A stretch of DNA of 64,000 nt from Plectrocnemia conspersa (taxonomy: Eukaryota; Arthropoda; Insecta; Trichoptera; Polycentropodidae). Under the pieces are notes generated by a model that was not told where the DNA came from, did not search any database, and saw only the letters and a list, made by a program, of their open reading frames with translations. Below, piece by piece: positions 12,111 through 25,451 of the stretch; position 1 is the stretch's first letter, and each line of letters starts with the position of its first letter. A program made the position numbers and the translations under genes. The stretch is taken from NCBI GenBank assembly GCA_009617715.1, contig VTFK01000263.1:434001-498000 (forward strand). The letters are read 5' to 3'.

Positions 12111-12850
12111 GAAATTGTATCGTAATATAAAATCTAAATAAAATCAGACGAACGATTTATTTTATATTTTCACCTATATTATATTATAGCTAATAAAAAA
12201 ATTGTAAATATAAAAATGGTTGTATGTGTATATACATATAAATTTTCGTACTTTTAAAAATTCTATGTATTTTTGAAAATTTAAGTCACGTTGCTTCATC
12301 TTGCTGCATCCATGTCCTCTGATCGTATCTTGGGAATTGCAGCTGTAAAAAATCCCTGAGCATCTTAACATATTTAAAAAGTGCAAAAACTTATGGCCCG
12401 TTCTATATATATATATATTTAATGGTATGTTTGTAAAATTAAAGTTATTATTGAAATAGTGTCAAAGTAAATATTGTTTAAAAGGCTTATAGAATACTTC
12501 TCAATGATTCCAGACCTTTTTCTGAATATACTTGTACTTTAATTAGAATCTAAACTATTGTATCTTCTTTTCTTTTTTCTTTCACCCAGTATTGTAATGA
12601 TTTCTTTATTCTTTCACATAGTATTATAATGATTACGTGCAAATTTTTGGTATCAAGCACCATACTTTGAATTTGAACCCCTAAGACGCTAATTTGAATT
12701 CGTAAATATATCCATTCTGGTAAATATCTTCCCAACTATATATATTCATTGAAGTAATTTAACTTCCTTAATTTTTAAATAAGGTCATTGCCCTACTTAC
12801 TCTTCTTTAATCTTGTGAAATTCAGATACGCTTCTTCAAGACGTATAAAT
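12111..12850. other. AT-rich spacer
   Basis: No gene is seen. A (TA)n run lies at about 12403-12417. Confidence 0.45.
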
Positions 12851-12854
12851 GTTT

Positions 12855-13075
12855 AATACCGCACGTACATTCATGTGTTCACCTCAGCTCGTAATCCCGT
12901 TGAAGATTAGCATTATCCAGTCGGATTTTGCCAGGAAACTCTCATGGGCGTCACGGATTCAACTGACGACGAACTTGCATCCACAGCTAACTTTATTAAA
13001 TAGTTCACGTCGTCTTTAAATCAGCGGCTGGCTAAATCTCGAGCTTCTTACGTGGTACCCGCACATATTTTCATA
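12855..13075. promoter_or_regulatory. GC-richer islet
   Basis: Motifs include GGATTTTGCCAGG, TTCACGTCGTC and ACGTGGTACC. A minus-strand frame reading LDNANLQRDYEL runs into a donor-like GAG|GTGAAC at about 12870, but no acceptor was found. Regulatory function is more likely. Confidence 0.25.
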
Positions 13076-13635
13076 AAATAATAGTACATTATTATGTAGT
13101 TAGTACCTGGCATAACGTAAGCCATCAGCAGGCTAAACTTGTTAATTAAATATATTATTAATTAATATTTTGAAACTTAACTCTGATAAGACACTTATAT
13201 ACTTAAGAAATCTATATATAATTAAGTTCAAGATTCAATATAGTTTTTATTTTATTATTATTTTTTATTATATATAGATTTATTACAATATAAAATACTT
13301 ATTATAGTACTAGTAGAGCAAAATCTTCAATCTTGATTGCCTTATCTTTTCTTTTTGTCGTAAGAAAAAAAAAGCAAATAGACGCTAATACCATTAAATA
13401 AAGAGCTGGCTTATGTGATTTAGTTTTTATGATTCGAGAATGTATAATAGATTAAAAGTTTCAGATTGATGTTAAATGTCTACGTACGGCTAAAGTTAAA
13501 TCACTTACGGCATTATTTTTCTGTTTATAAATGTAACTATTAACTATTATTTTCAGCTTCGAATGTATATTTATATTATTATTGTTATTATGCTGATATT
13601 TTGGAATAGTATGCATATGTTGAGAGGTGAAAATA
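13076..13635. other. AT-rich spacer
   Basis: No supported feature. A TTTTCAG acceptor-like site at 13556 precedes a T-rich open stretch of low complexity that is probably chance. Confidence 0.4.
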
Positions 13636-13639
13636 TGTA

Positions 13640-14110
13640 ATTCATGGGATTTTCTGATCGTAAAATTCTACGGTTTATTGTTAAGTGCACGCGGGGCGCA
13701 AAAGGCGTGTCCGAACAGGGGTTGGAGTCTGCCAAAAGGGCGATATAAATCAAAAGCTCCTTATCATCCTGGGAACCATAAGCAAGAATGGCTATACAGC
13801 CTCAGTGGCGTATAGAAATAAATACAAGGCGCGGATACGGCGTCAATTTGTTCGAGTTACGATGCAATACATTCGACTTTACGACGACATTACAAGCGGA
13901 AAGAGAGCGTTTCCGAAACGCCGCTTCCGTTTATTAGCCTTTTTTGTCCGTGTGTTTTGTTGTATTGGGAGACGATCCGAGAAAACCACGCTTTAACCCG
14001 AGAATAATATCTGAAAATTCTAGGAATTCACTTTTGAGCACTGCTCAGTAATGGAATTGAAGGAGACGCTGGCGCTGACTTGAATTACGTTACACCGAGA
14101 CGAAGCTAAA
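13640..14110. promoter_or_regulatory. long GC-rich islet
   Basis: About 470 bp of elevated GC. A plus-strand frame of about 100 codons (13685-13996) is open but begins at GTG directly after a stop, is extremely basic, and has no plausible initiation or splice context. I read it as a noncoding islet (candidate enhancer or promoter), not a gene. Confidence 0.3.
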
Positions 14111-17015
14111 CGTTTTTAGATAACGTATATAATATTATAATAATAATAGTTTCACATTAAATATATAATATAAAAATAGCTTGTAGTTGTAAAATGTAAC
14201 ATATCAAATATAAATATTCTTAAGAGATTCCAGATTTCAACACTTTGTTAAAAGACAATGTTATAACTAAAAGTATACTTCAGCGTGTAAATATGTTACA
14301 ACTACCAAATATATTTAATTAGCACAAGCAATATCACGACCACTAACAAAAGTACTATAAACTGACATAATAAGATATAGATAGGACTGTATTTAACTTA
14401 ATTAAACATACTTTAATTTTATGGCAATTAATAAAAGGAAGTCTCCAGTGGGAGACTATATTTTATTTTTATTTTTCACTTCCCATGCGCCTAGTTGCTG
14501 AAAGATTGGATAATGAAGAAAATATATATGATATAAGAATTGCTTATTGTCAAAATAGATTTAAAATAATTTAGATGTATGTACACAATGACACTAAGCT
14601 TAAATTTAATCAGCACATTTTATAACTTTGCTCTAAAGAGCTCAATACTATCATGACAAAATATTTATGACTTATTTATATATAATAAATAATGTTGTTA
14701 TGAACAAAAAAAAATATTTTAATATTTATTCGTCGCACTGTATAATTTTAAATATTGACGATGATGTATTTAAATTGGACCACAGGTGTTGCAACTTTTA
14801 GTAAATTACTATTTAATTTTATTTATGAGTACATATTTTCAATTTAATTGATTAAAAATAAAATACATAGATTATAAATATATAACGTTTGATATCACTT
14901 TATAATATACTTAATAATATTTTTTATGCAAAATGTTTAAATATAACAAAACTCAATGCAAAATTATTGTACACTCACTAATTGAGCAATCTTTGTATCC
15001 TAGAATAAATATAATAAAATAGATCCCACGTTTCTATTGTATGTATTATATTTTCTTTCGCTTTATTAAACATGTTATGGTTGGGATGCTTTTGCGGTCT
15101 GCTGTCACTCTTGACAGACAGCCGAGCTTTAGGATATCAAAGCTTAAACGTTATTAAGACCTAGACTACCATGAAAACCACCCAAAGCTCATTATGAAGA
15201 TGAAATAGACCAAACTTAATATCATTAAACACAAATTACGTTATTTTACCACAGATTGCGTATTCTATTTTGGTATTATAGCAATAACCTGCAAAATTTT
15301 AATTTAACTGGAAAGGCAATGCTTAATTATCTTAAAGAAGCGCGCGTGTGTTCACGTTTAATTAACTCCAAACTCGTTCAGTAAACAGTGATAAGAATTA
15401 ATCTAAATGTGTCATGTTATAAATGGAAAAGCAATGAAAATTTTATTTTTCACTTTTTTGATCTTTTAATTAAGTTATTGTCATAGACAGTCGTTAATTT
15501 ATTGCATAGGTATTATATAATATCCTTAAAGAATGTCTCTGTGGATTAATTTGAGTAATTAATTACGAATCTGCTAGCTGTAGAGAAAATAAAGAAAAAC
15601 TTTCGTTTCCATAATCGAATTATAAGCGACTTCGCCGCCGATAAACTATTGTCGGTCTCTTAGGGGAAAACTTTTTTTTTGAACCGCAAAGTTGTAAACT
15701 TCCGAAAGGTTTTTCGACTCGTTGATAAATGAGGGGAAATTTAATTTATTTAGAAGAACATGTGTACGCAGGTGGACCTATCTAAAAATAAACTTATTTC
15801 TTAAAATTACAATACTTTTAATGTTATTTTATAACCGCAAACATTCATATTCATATCATAATGTTAAGAAATAATAGAATTAATTTGTAGTGACCACCGT
15901 GGTTTTAATTATAATAATATTATATTTCAGTGGTTTGAAAAGAGTAATGTTAAATTATGCTATTAAACCAGTTATAAACTTTAAACACAGATTGTATTAA
16001 TTAAACAATATAAAAAGTATTCTTGCTGTAGAATTAAAATTGAAGATAATTAATATTCCAATACATTTTGTATACGTAGTCGTGTTAATATTAATTAATT
16101 GGAAATTTAAATTACAATAAAATAAAATTACAATGAAAATTCACAAGATAAATCGTTACAAAAAAACATTTATAAGAAAATCCATGAATAAAAAAGCCTA
16201 TAAATTGGCAAAAAATCTATTGCACATTACACAGTTTTGTAATGATGAAACATAAACTTTAATTTTATTTACAGAAATGTCCCTGAGTTGCGATTAAAAT
16301 ATACAATTTAATTTATTCTAATGAAACTTGATTTTTGATGCATGTTATTAACTGTCCCTTAAAACCTTGACTGTCGAGAAAGCTTACTTTACATGAGCTA
16401 ATCAGATCCTCTCACAAAGATATATTATATGATTTTGGTTAGTTTATAGAAACTTTTGCGATTTTTAATGTCAATACGAATTTTCTTAAAAGCTATTATT
16501 TCATAGTAATATTTAAATCACCATTCGTCGATGTACTCAGATAATGTGTCAAGAGAAGTGAGTGCCGTATTGTGATTAATGGAATTGATAATTTATTCTT
16601 CTTCACTTTCATCCTTATTCTCTTTCGCTTCTGGTTGACTGATATTGGAAACGACAACTGTATCACTCATGGATCACATAAATTGTATACTAATCAATCC
16701 TTAATGTTTTATTCATCGACATTTTCAGCCTTGTAATTTTTTCTTAGTCCATATGTTTTACTTATTTATCCCAAACTAAAAAAAACCTTTCCTCAACGAA
16801 TATTCCTCACCTAACTTTTTACCCACAATTAAGTACTCAAACTTAAAATTAAATAATTACATTTAATACGAAAATATTTAATACGTGCAAAATATATATT
16901 TACACGTAAATAAATATGACCTGACAATTTTGATGATTAACTAAATTAATACTGTAAATTAAATTAACATTTAATTAACACTAAATTCAGTTATATTTTA
17001 ATTATATTTTTTTAT
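14111..17015. other. AT-rich spacer
   Basis: No gene is supported. A small GC-richer patch sits at 15600-15735 (GACTTCGCCGCCGATAAAC and TTCCGAAAGG motifs). Acceptor-like sites at 15930 and 16274 lead to short frames without donors. Confidence 0.4.
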
Positions 17016-17019
17016 TTTG

Positions 17020-17285
17020 CAGAAAAGCTACTGCGCGATTATGTCGGCGAATGTTAGGCTTGCATATGACGCTGCGCGCGTATGTCGGGGCGTTTTTAAA
17101 TTTAATAATAATGTAAATTTCGGGACACCCTAAAATCACACTGCTGATAAATTGAATGTCATTCGATGTGATTTGAAAAATTTGATTTGTGCCAAAAGAT
17201 TTTTGCAAGCTGGGTAATAACCAGTGGCCCATGGGCCGAAAGCCTAATGCGACCTGGGAGGAGGGTTGGGCCCATTTTAAAAATC
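17020..17285. promoter_or_regulatory. GC-rich islet after a strong acceptor-like tract
   Basis: TTTTTTTATTTTGCAG ends at 17022. It is followed by a GC-rich block in which two plus frames and one minus frame are all open, so the open frames carry no coding signal. The near-duplicate motifs GCGCGATTATGTCGGCG and GCGCGCGTATGTCGGGGCG lie 55 bp apart. It could be a terminal exon (stop at 17131) or a regulatory element. Confidence 0.25.
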
Positions 17286-17290
17286 CTTTA

Positions 17291-17635
17291 TTATATATCA
17301 TTTTTAGTATTTTTTTAATTTTAATTAAATATTTTTTTATGTACTACTTATATGGATTAAAATTATTTTTTAATGATAAAACGATACATGTCTCTAGATC
17401 GCGCCCCTCAAGGAAAATTTTCTATAAATAAAAAAACTTAAAAACTAAAAACTTAATCTATAAATTTTGTTAAGATATACAAATTTAACAATCGTTTATC
17501 TACTTTGTATATTTAACTATTTTTTCTCGTTACGACTTGACAACTACGTCTTTGAAATACGATATGCTTAAAATGTATTTATTTTCATATTAAAAGTTTA
17601 TTGTTACTAACTTTTGAAAGTCGTCCTCCGCCGCT
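17291..17635. other. AT-rich spacer
   Basis: Nothing is seen here. Confidence 0.45.
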
Positions 17636-17639
17636 CCCT

Positions 17640-18140
17640 GAATATCTCCAGCAAAATAATTAAGCGTGAACTTCTTAATCCGATAAAACGTTGTGGTTTA
17701 TGATAGTCACATTTGTCTCTTCATTACAAAGCTGCGGTTAAAAACCGCTGTATCCTGATATCGCATATCACAAAGCGATAATTAATTACTCACGGCTCGG
17801 ATGCACCACTGATAAATTTTAACGCACCTAGCAAATTAATTTCACAACAAGAACCCTGATGATTTGTTGTATACGGGCGCTAATCGAAAAGCTCTCATCT
17901 CCGTCACAATTTTCGTGCAGGTTTTAATTAATGCCGGATCGTTAATCTTTATTAATCGCACGCCGTGCGTCAGATACGCCATCTGTAAATTATTAATTGA
18001 CCCTGTCCTGTTTGACCCTTGGCTTGTTCACGGGTCGTGTACGCATAATCGTTATTAATCAATCGGCGTGTACCGTTTATTCGGACGTTGCGATAAATTA
18101 TATTTGATTTCAACCTCAATTATTATTTATGCGTAACGTC
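17640..18140. promoter_or_regulatory. homeodomain-site-rich islet, candidate developmental enhancer
   Basis: About 500 bp dense in homeodomain core sites: ATAATTAATTAC near 17780, TTTTAATTAATGCC near 17922, TAAATTATTAATTGACC near 17985, and TCGTTATTAATCAATCGG near 18048, the last of Pbx/Hox shape. Also present are GATATCGCATATC and several CGTGTACG boxes. The composition is typical of conserved noncoding elements around developmental regulators. No coding signal. Confidence 0.4.
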
Positions 18141-19055
18141 GTTCGAAGATGGCAACGTCGTCTAGTGATTTTTTAAAGATAATATCTTATATGGTAATGT
18201 TATTACGCGAAAGTGGGACCTAAAAGTACATGCAAACGAACTTAGGAAGACGAGCGTGTGGACCCAAAACTACGTGGTCAGAATACGAACACTTCATTTT
18301 CATGAAGGATGATGTAATTGGATGAAAACGAAGCTAAGATACGTAGTAGTTAGTTAGCAGGTGTCGTGTATTGTTACATTTCAACAATTAGTTATCGTAG
18401 TTAAAACATTATTGCATTTCAGTGAAAATCATGCCATCATTATATATTACATAAACTTAGATTTGATGAGCATGTTAGCATAAATCATAAAATATCTGTT
18501 TTATGACTTATAATACTAGATGATAGTTTATGACATTTAGAGTTAAAAGATAAAACTTTGATGGAAATTGACGTAAGCGATATATTATGCACAATGCGGG
18601 TGTCAATATTTGCCATGAGATATTAACAGAGTACCTTAGAAAAGATTTCATATATTAAATAAGTTCCTTTTATATTCAGCAATTGTCCTAGTCCCTTAAT
18701 TGTTGTAAAAATAAATTAGTGATTAAATCTGCTTGAATAGACAATATAAATTGCTAGTAATCAATGAGATTCTATGGATCCTTTTAATGTGTCAGTCAGG
18801 ATCGTTGGTTCAATTCCACATGTATTTAATGCACAGTATCGGAATTACCAAATTCTTCAGCAACTTGAAGTTTATATTACATTTCAGATCCCCACTCGTA
18901 TTTAGGCAATTTAAGAAATAAACTAAATAGCTTGTAGCTTCTCATTTATCCATTATCTTGTCAATTAAGACGACTTAACTTATTCTTGACATTTTAATAA
19001 GAAAATGTAGATACATGTGTGGATAGATACACATGTATGTATAATACCTGCACAT
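18141..19055. other. AT-rich spacer
   Basis: A patch at 18205-18300 is GC-richer (GTGTGGACCC and CTACGTGGTC motifs). A B-box-like GGTTCAATTCC near 18805 may be part of an eroded SINE. No gene. Confidence 0.35.
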
Positions 19056-19059
19056 AACT

Positions 19060-19370
19060 AATGAATTAACCGGACCACGAACAATCCAATTAGCCTCGGT
19101 TCGGGTAAGCAAGCAACTTCGCGAGCGTGAACTCTTGAGGGGCGTAAACCAGCGCACGGAATGCAAAAACGTTTTTCCTTATTTATGTATAAATACGCTT
19201 TTTCTTTTCTCTAGAATAAATAGCGACGAAAGAAAATCAAATTATCGTTTATCTTGGCCAGGGTTCGGGCGCGTTGCGAGATTGACATTTTCCAAACATA
19301 TTTTATAGGGGATGCCCGGGAGATGTAGATTGTGTGTAACGACCCTGATGTAAATATGCAGAGTATGCCC
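19060..19370. promoter_or_regulatory. GC-richer islet
   Basis: Contains CCAATTAGCC, AACTTCGCGAGCG, GGTTCGGGCGCG and TGCCCGGGAG. No coding frame is supported. Candidate regulatory element. Confidence 0.28.
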
Positions 19371-21715
19371 TAAATCCAAAAACAGCATTACAATTTCAGA
19401 TCGATGATATTTCTTTACCGGTACATTACCATTGAATGAGGTTGTAAGAATATATTATATATGCCTTTATTTCGTCTCTCTTTATTAGCTATGCTCAAAG
19501 TTTTCAAGAGACAAAATAAAAAAATGTATTTATTATGATTTTTTCCCTCATTAAATAAGAATGGTGAATCGTACAACGAGATATACTATATATGTATTCT
19601 TAGAAACCAGATTATCATTGTCTTTTACATCAGATTGATTGTTAAGAAATGTAGGATAAGAATATTTCGATGTACATGCTACTAAAGAATTTGTCGTTTT
19701 TTATAAAACATATTTTATAAATTTATAAAAGGCAAGAAACAAATATGATTTATTTGATTTTGTAGGAACTGAATCAGAGCAACATATAATCAGTGGAATT
19801 ATTTACGTCATGCGTTTCAAAATACAACTCCGTGAATATGATGCATTGAAGTCCAAACCAAGAACTGAACGAAAATTAATGACACTATTTAGAAAGACAG
19901 AATGTTGCATCGCAAGTCTTTTAGAAATCACTGAATGATACATTCAGAGTTGGTTAGTAGAATATTTGCAAGCCATGTATTTAACTACGATAAATATAAA
20001 GTTTAATGAATTGAGATTTAGAAATTAGTACAAATTTGCAAAACTGTGATTTAAATAAAATGCTGTAATGGTGACTGACTGGACACTTCAAAATTGTGTG
20101 AAAGTAATTTATTCTACAATTAAAACTTTAAGTCAAGTTTAACCTAAGCTTTATTTATATTAAAATAATTAAATTTAAAGTCTTTAGGTGTTTATAATAA
20201 AAAAATTAACCCTGCCTCTGTGCGTCAAATCATAAGTAAAAGAAGCTGTAAGCTATGAATTTTGATAAGGTTAGAAATCATATTTAAGAGGTAAAATACG
20301 TTGAAATCTACTCTAATAAATTTCCTATGGAAAATATTTCAAAAAATAAAAAAAAAAATATAATAAGTAATTTTTAACACATGATAATTATAAGGGCAAT
20401 AATAATAAAATTATCATATAAACCTTACCATTATTTATTTTATGCTAAAACAGTCGATAGTCTGAGAATTCTCATTGATAATACATGACCACAATATGAG
20501 TCAACAATAATGGAAAATAAATCTACTTTAAATCAGGAAGTCAGACATGTAATTCTCACTCATATTTAGCCAATATTCGAAACATATTTTATACAGTTTA
20601 AAGCTTTTTTTCACTGTAAATTATGCATAAACAAAGCTTAAAGATTATCGTAAAATCATTACAAGAGCACCGTTAGAAGCATAAGATGTTATCTTTTTTA
20701 TCCCTATTTTAGTTTTATCTTAACTTAATTTAAACTTAAACGATTAAATAGTATTATACTTCTTAGATATTTTAATATATCTGACTTAATTTAATCATCT
20801 AATACAGTATGATTTTTTGGATTTAACAGATAAATTTTATAAGTAATTCAAAAGGTACGATTTTGGGTAGAAATTTGTAGATAAAATAATGAGTCAATTA
20901 TAAATTACAATCTTTTCAAAGAATTTTTTTTATACAATTAGTTTAAATCATAGTTTATATTAGTGCTCTGTTATTTCACCTTCAAATGTGTTTCGAGGTG
21001 ACCTTTTTTATTGATTCATTGGTCAAATATGGTCCAATAGACGTGATCATGAAGTATGTATAAAATCGTATTTGATATACTCATTTGAATACTGAACTTT
21101 TTATTATTTACGCTACTCTTTTTATGGATAGGGTAACTACAGAAAATAGGATTAATAAGTTTGCTGTGTTTATGGAAATAATAATTTATAACAAATCATA
21201 TTTCTACAAACACATAATAAATAAATCGGTATTAAAGTAAAATTTTACCACCATCAACAGCAGAGAACAATGCAAAATGAGAGATTATGTTCATATTTTC
21301 AACTGTAAAATTAACATAATATAACCATGGCAATGTTAACTTTATTTAAATTTATGTTAGCACAACTTTTCGGTAACCAAATAACTAGCAAAATATGTTA
21401 ACGTTAAGTCAAAAATACATAATCTGCATGAAGTTAAATTGAGACTGTTTATTTTAAGTATGATCAAACCTTTACGCACTTACACCTCTATTTATGTTAA
21501 CTGCTGTATTATTAGTGCTTTGCAACTTTGATGGTTTATAACATAGAACGCTGATTATTTTTACTATATTGGTGATACGAAGACAAATTCAAGATCGTTA
21601 TCGAATTGCCTCAAAAAATATTTTCACTATGTAAAACGCGATTTGTATTTCAAAACACTTGTAGTGTATATTAAAGTTTAATAAGCATCCGTCGATAAAA
21701 ATCATATCATGACGC
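19371..21715. other. AT-rich spacer
   Basis: No gene, RNA gene or recognisable repeat is seen. Confidence 0.45.
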
Positions 21716-21752
21716 AGAAGTTAATTTTCAATTATTTCTCTCATTTTGTCAG

Positions 21753-21830
21753 ACCCGTGAGAGGTGGACGAAAAATACGACCATGTCGATGAAAGGTCGT
21801 TTTCATGAATTTCACAATGGACCTGGGTAA
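21753..21830 (+). other. possible terminal coding exon
   Basis: One of the better acceptors in the window (ATTATTTCTCTCATTTTGTCAG) precedes a segment open only in phase 0. It starts TRERWTKNTT, ends HEFHNGPG and meets a TAA at 21828. The other two frames stop early. No polyadenylation signal follows closely, and the family is unknown. It could also be part of a regulatory islet. Confidence 0.25.
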
Positions 21831-22545
21831 TTGAGTTTTGTATTGGCAGCAGGGGCTGTGAATAGACGTACAACACACACACCACTATTCTGACTGAATT
21901 AAAAAATATTCAGGAATTGACCATATACTATTTTTCACATTTTTCAGTGAAACACAAAGGAATGTGTTTTCCGGAAAATATTCGGGATATAAATTAAAAT
22001 TGTATATTATATTATATATTGGAGTACATTAGCGCCGGACAGGTTAATACTTTTAACCTTTGGATTTGAAGAATTTGCTACGCATAAAATCCGGGAGTCC
22101 TAAATGTTACGCACGAGTGACGTTTGTCAATTATGAAACGGTCAAACGGACACTGAAGTTATAGAAATGGAAAATGTGATCATTTCACAGCATTAAGCAT
22201 GACATAAAAAATATAATAAAATGTATAAATATTTGTATCATACCCGTTAGCTAATCTAACTGATGTTAAGCAATGTGTGAAAATGTAATATAACTTAACT
22301 GCCGACCAAAATTACAATTTGTTATTCCATAATATTTTTACGAAGTCTTTCAGTGTTTCTAAACTTAGTGTTTTGTTTAAAAGATGTCCGTTTAACCCTT
22401 TTTTTACTGTGATGTAAATTTAGTATATAAGTCATCCTACCTATTATGAAAATATTTCGAATAAAATGTTCAAATTTTAGGTTTTTAGTTTTAATAAATA
22501 CTTATATAAAAAATAAAATAGATATTCTGAACACAAGATCACTCT
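21831..22545. other. mixed-composition spacer
   Basis: A GC-richer patch lies at 22030-22150. No supported gene. Confidence 0.35.
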
Positions 22546-22554
22546 GCTAGGTAA

Positions 22555-22609
22555 TTTTTTTATTTCGAATATTTGAAAGCTCGAATATTTGACATAATTG
22601 AAGACTCTA
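22555..22609 (-). mobile_element. hAT-like transposon terminus, copy 2
   Basis: Read on the minus strand from 22609 it begins TAGAGTCTTCAATTATGTC and contains AAATATTCGAGC and AAATATTCGAAA. This parallels the ends at 4697 and 49072. The partner end was not found. Confidence 0.35.
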
Positions 22610-22739
22610 AAAACACATTAGAATTGTTTTAAAAAGTTGAAACTATGTTAAAAGTGACATTAGTACATAAAAAAAAATTTAAAGGCCACAAAGCTTAAAG
22701 AATATAGAATAAAAGTTCAGAAAGTTTTCGAACGGCCTA

Positions 22740-23330
22740 TGTCTATATCTTCTTTGGTATGAAGCTAAACCAATTTACGTTTATTACTTCGGACTTTAAC
22801 TTACAGGCACTAAGTGCGGTTGATTCCTCAATCATGAATATGAACTTCCATACTTCTTGTTTTTGAGCGTAAATCAATATTTTGATTTACTCCTCCTACT
22901 CTACACTTGTGTCAAGATCAATCAATGTTGTGTACGTTTTAACCGCAGGCTCAATAGCAATCATGGCTAATTTAGCTTATTAGTGCAAATTAAAAACCTC
23001 TGCTACACCGCACCGCCAAGCCTGGAGGCTGCGCAGTGATAGTCAACATTTAAGTAATTTTCAAAATTAATACAACGCGTGATTTATTTGAAAACTTTTA
23101 TTGTAAATATCGGCGAAATACCGATTGGAAACTCCCTCAAGGGGGTTTGATTAAACTTTACTTTGTTACAATTACAGCCGAAGGGTTTAAAGGGTTTCCA
23201 TTTTAGCAACTGCTCTGATGGAAATAATTCCTATCGTTATCTAAATAGTCAACGGACGCGTTTTAAACGAATCGAAGGATGGCTTGAAAGTTAATTATTT
23301 TTTCTGAATCGAAAGCTGTCGATCTATGTC
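22740..23330. promoter_or_regulatory. GC-richer islet series
   Basis: Includes a CTACACCGCACCGCCAAGCC block at about 23003-23022 and the near-palindrome AAACTCCCTCAAGGGGGTTT at about 23130. A minus-strand frame with IEESTALSA runs into a good donor at about 22805, but no acceptor is visible. Probably regulatory. Confidence 0.25.
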
Positions 23331-24245
23331 CACCAGATGACTTGATATATAAATTACTGTTTTATATAAGCCACATATTTATGACAATATACAGAAAAGA
23401 GCATTTATTTTTAATTATTTGTCACGAATATGGCAAACCTCATAAAATCAGTCCATTATCTACCACATGTATGTGTACTTTTAGATAATTAATTAAACTT
23501 ATAAATATATGAAATATTTTTTAATATCTGATTATTTTGATCTTTAAATATAATAAATGTGTTAATTTTAAATATTTTTGAGAAGTAGCGATTTACCAGA
23601 AAATATAATAATAATTATTTTTATTTATTATGTTAAATCACTAGTAATTTTATATTAGATAAAACAGTAAAGGAATTTCCTAAGAGTATAAGACATAACA
23701 TAATTTATATAATAATTAGAATAAGACGTAAAATTTTAAATCAATAATTCAATTATAGATGCTCCTTTTAAGGAATATCTATAGAACGGAATTGATAAAA
23801 GCCAAGAATTTAATTTACGTAATAAAATTAGTTACACGGAATATATAAAAGATATTTTATGATTTATGAAATATTTAATTACTCTATCTAAAATATTCAT
23901 AATACGTTTGCAATTAATTATTCGCATAGGTGTATCAGTATATATCGATCAACATTTTATTTTACAAAATCGACTAAAACCACATTTCATACGTGCCAAC
24001 ATAATAAAATGGCAAGAAAATGTTGAAACGTGAGCCATCATTGTGAGAAGCACAGGGTTAATCGTCTGTCATTATTCATAGAGAAGAAAATGGAAAAATT
24101 CAAAAGAAAAAATTTACACGTTCAATCTCCCGAAATGAGATAAAGCAAAGCATTGTACTTTCGTTCCAATTTTTGACATAATTTATAAGAATTATTTAAC
24201 TGTTACGACTATCTTACCTAGTGTATTCGTACACAGTGTAAATCA
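23331..24245. other. AT-rich spacer
   Basis: Nothing is supported. A weak minus-strand acceptor/donor pair at 24218-24256 was considered and set aside. Confidence 0.4.
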
Positions 24246-24249
24246 TAAC

Positions 24250-24740
24250 CTCATATCTCCGATACAGAAAGGGTCGCTTTATATAGCGATTTCAAAAGTT
24301 TTAGCGCGACTCTAAAGCGTATATCATATTCAGAAAATGCCTCGTCTTTATCTGAGATCGTTTGAATTGCGGCTTATAAAATAACTTTATGTATAAACAG
24401 CATATATGTAGATACATCTGTCTTGTATCGATCCCGTCACGGCGTTTTAGAGACAATATTGTGCAGACGTCGTGTTTTATATTTTAAAGTCGTTTCAGCT
24501 AAAATCGAAATTCCAGAATACGTGGGAATATATTCCAGATGCCATGTGTGTCGTGATGTATACTTACGAGTCGATATGTATTTCCAAAGGTCGTACGTTT
24601 AAGAGCGGCATCTCTTGAATGTACAATTCGTGATCTTGTAACGTCAGTTGCAGAATGTGTGTCAAATGCAGCACGTCTAAGTGCAATTATGCATTTAGCA
24701 ATTATATAGCGTGTGTTAGATTGTTTAATAACTTAAGCCA
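24250..24740. promoter_or_regulatory. GC-richer islet
   Basis: A minus-strand frame is open for about 75 codons (reading ALRRAAFDTHSATDVTRSR in the middle). It has a donor-like CTC|GTAAGTATAC at about 24566 but no initiator or acceptor. Motifs include GTCACGGCGTTTTAG and GCAGACGTCGTG (CRE-like ACGTC). More likely regulatory than coding. Confidence 0.25.
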
Positions 24741-25445
24741 TCTCAAATATTTAGGTTTAAATTTACTACTATAGACTATGCTTTACAATCATGTGGTTAT
24801 TTATGTTTAAAATTTAATACTATAACGTTTAAATAACTTTTTTTATATATTCGTTTATATACAAATATACTACCATACCTAAAATAACACTTCAATAAAA
24901 TATTAATAAAAATACGGTCAAGGTCTTTTGAATACTAAAATATCTAGTGAGCCCTTCGTTAGCTCTAATTACAGCTGCAAGTATTTTTGGCATACTATAA
25001 ACTAATGGCGGAGACAATTTTATTTTTATTGCTGTTTAACTTCGGACTTGCAATTATTTGTATTGTGTTTTCTTTAACATATACTATAAATAGCTCGTCT
25101 TAAATTCACAACTCAACTCTTTATTATCACCCTTAATCAAATCCTAATTACTATCTTAAAATGTTATTTTACTGAAAATAATAAATGTACATAAACAAAT
25201 AAATCGACAAATTCTTTATATATAAAACCTATTTGTGTTGCTGAAGATTTTTTTGCTAAATGGTGGTACTGAAATTTACGTATGTTTTTATTTCTATGAT
25301 ATTTGATTTTATTAAAAGGTTATTAGACTTCGCTTTATTGGATTTAGGTGTGGTTACTGTTCAAATTAAAAGTGTCGTTTTGGTCCATTAAAGCGTTTAT
25401 ATGGAATGTGATAATTAAGTTTTAGTATATTTTAAAGGTGACTCG
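24741..25445. other. AT-rich spacer
   Basis: Nothing is seen here. Confidence 0.45.
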
Positions 25446-25451
25446 TCAAAT

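Noticed and set aside
12790..12845. Minus-strand frame LEEAYLNFTRLKK next to a GTAAGT
   Set aside because: No acceptor is present between the upstream in-frame stop and the segment.
13685..13996. 103-codon plus-strand open frame
   Set aside because: It begins at GTG right after a stop, is extremely basic, has no ATG near its start and no splice context. The GC-rich islet explains the lack of stops.
14982..15002. Possible 21-nt microexon (DTKIAQL) on the minus strand
   Set aside because: The acceptor is fair but the donor TTA|GTGAGTG is poor. Expected by chance in this composition.
17002..17301. 99-codon minus-strand frame
   Set aside because: Two plus-strand frames are open over part of the same block, so openness reflects composition, and no domain is recognisable.
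18790..18850. SINE or tRNA-like patch with GGTTCAATTCC
   Set aside because: Only a B-box-like word is present; no A-box or stems.
24218..24256. Minus-strand 39-nt segment reading YEVMIYTVYEYT between splice-like sites
   Set aside because: The donor is good, but the acceptor is a GAG with a poor pyrimidine tract.
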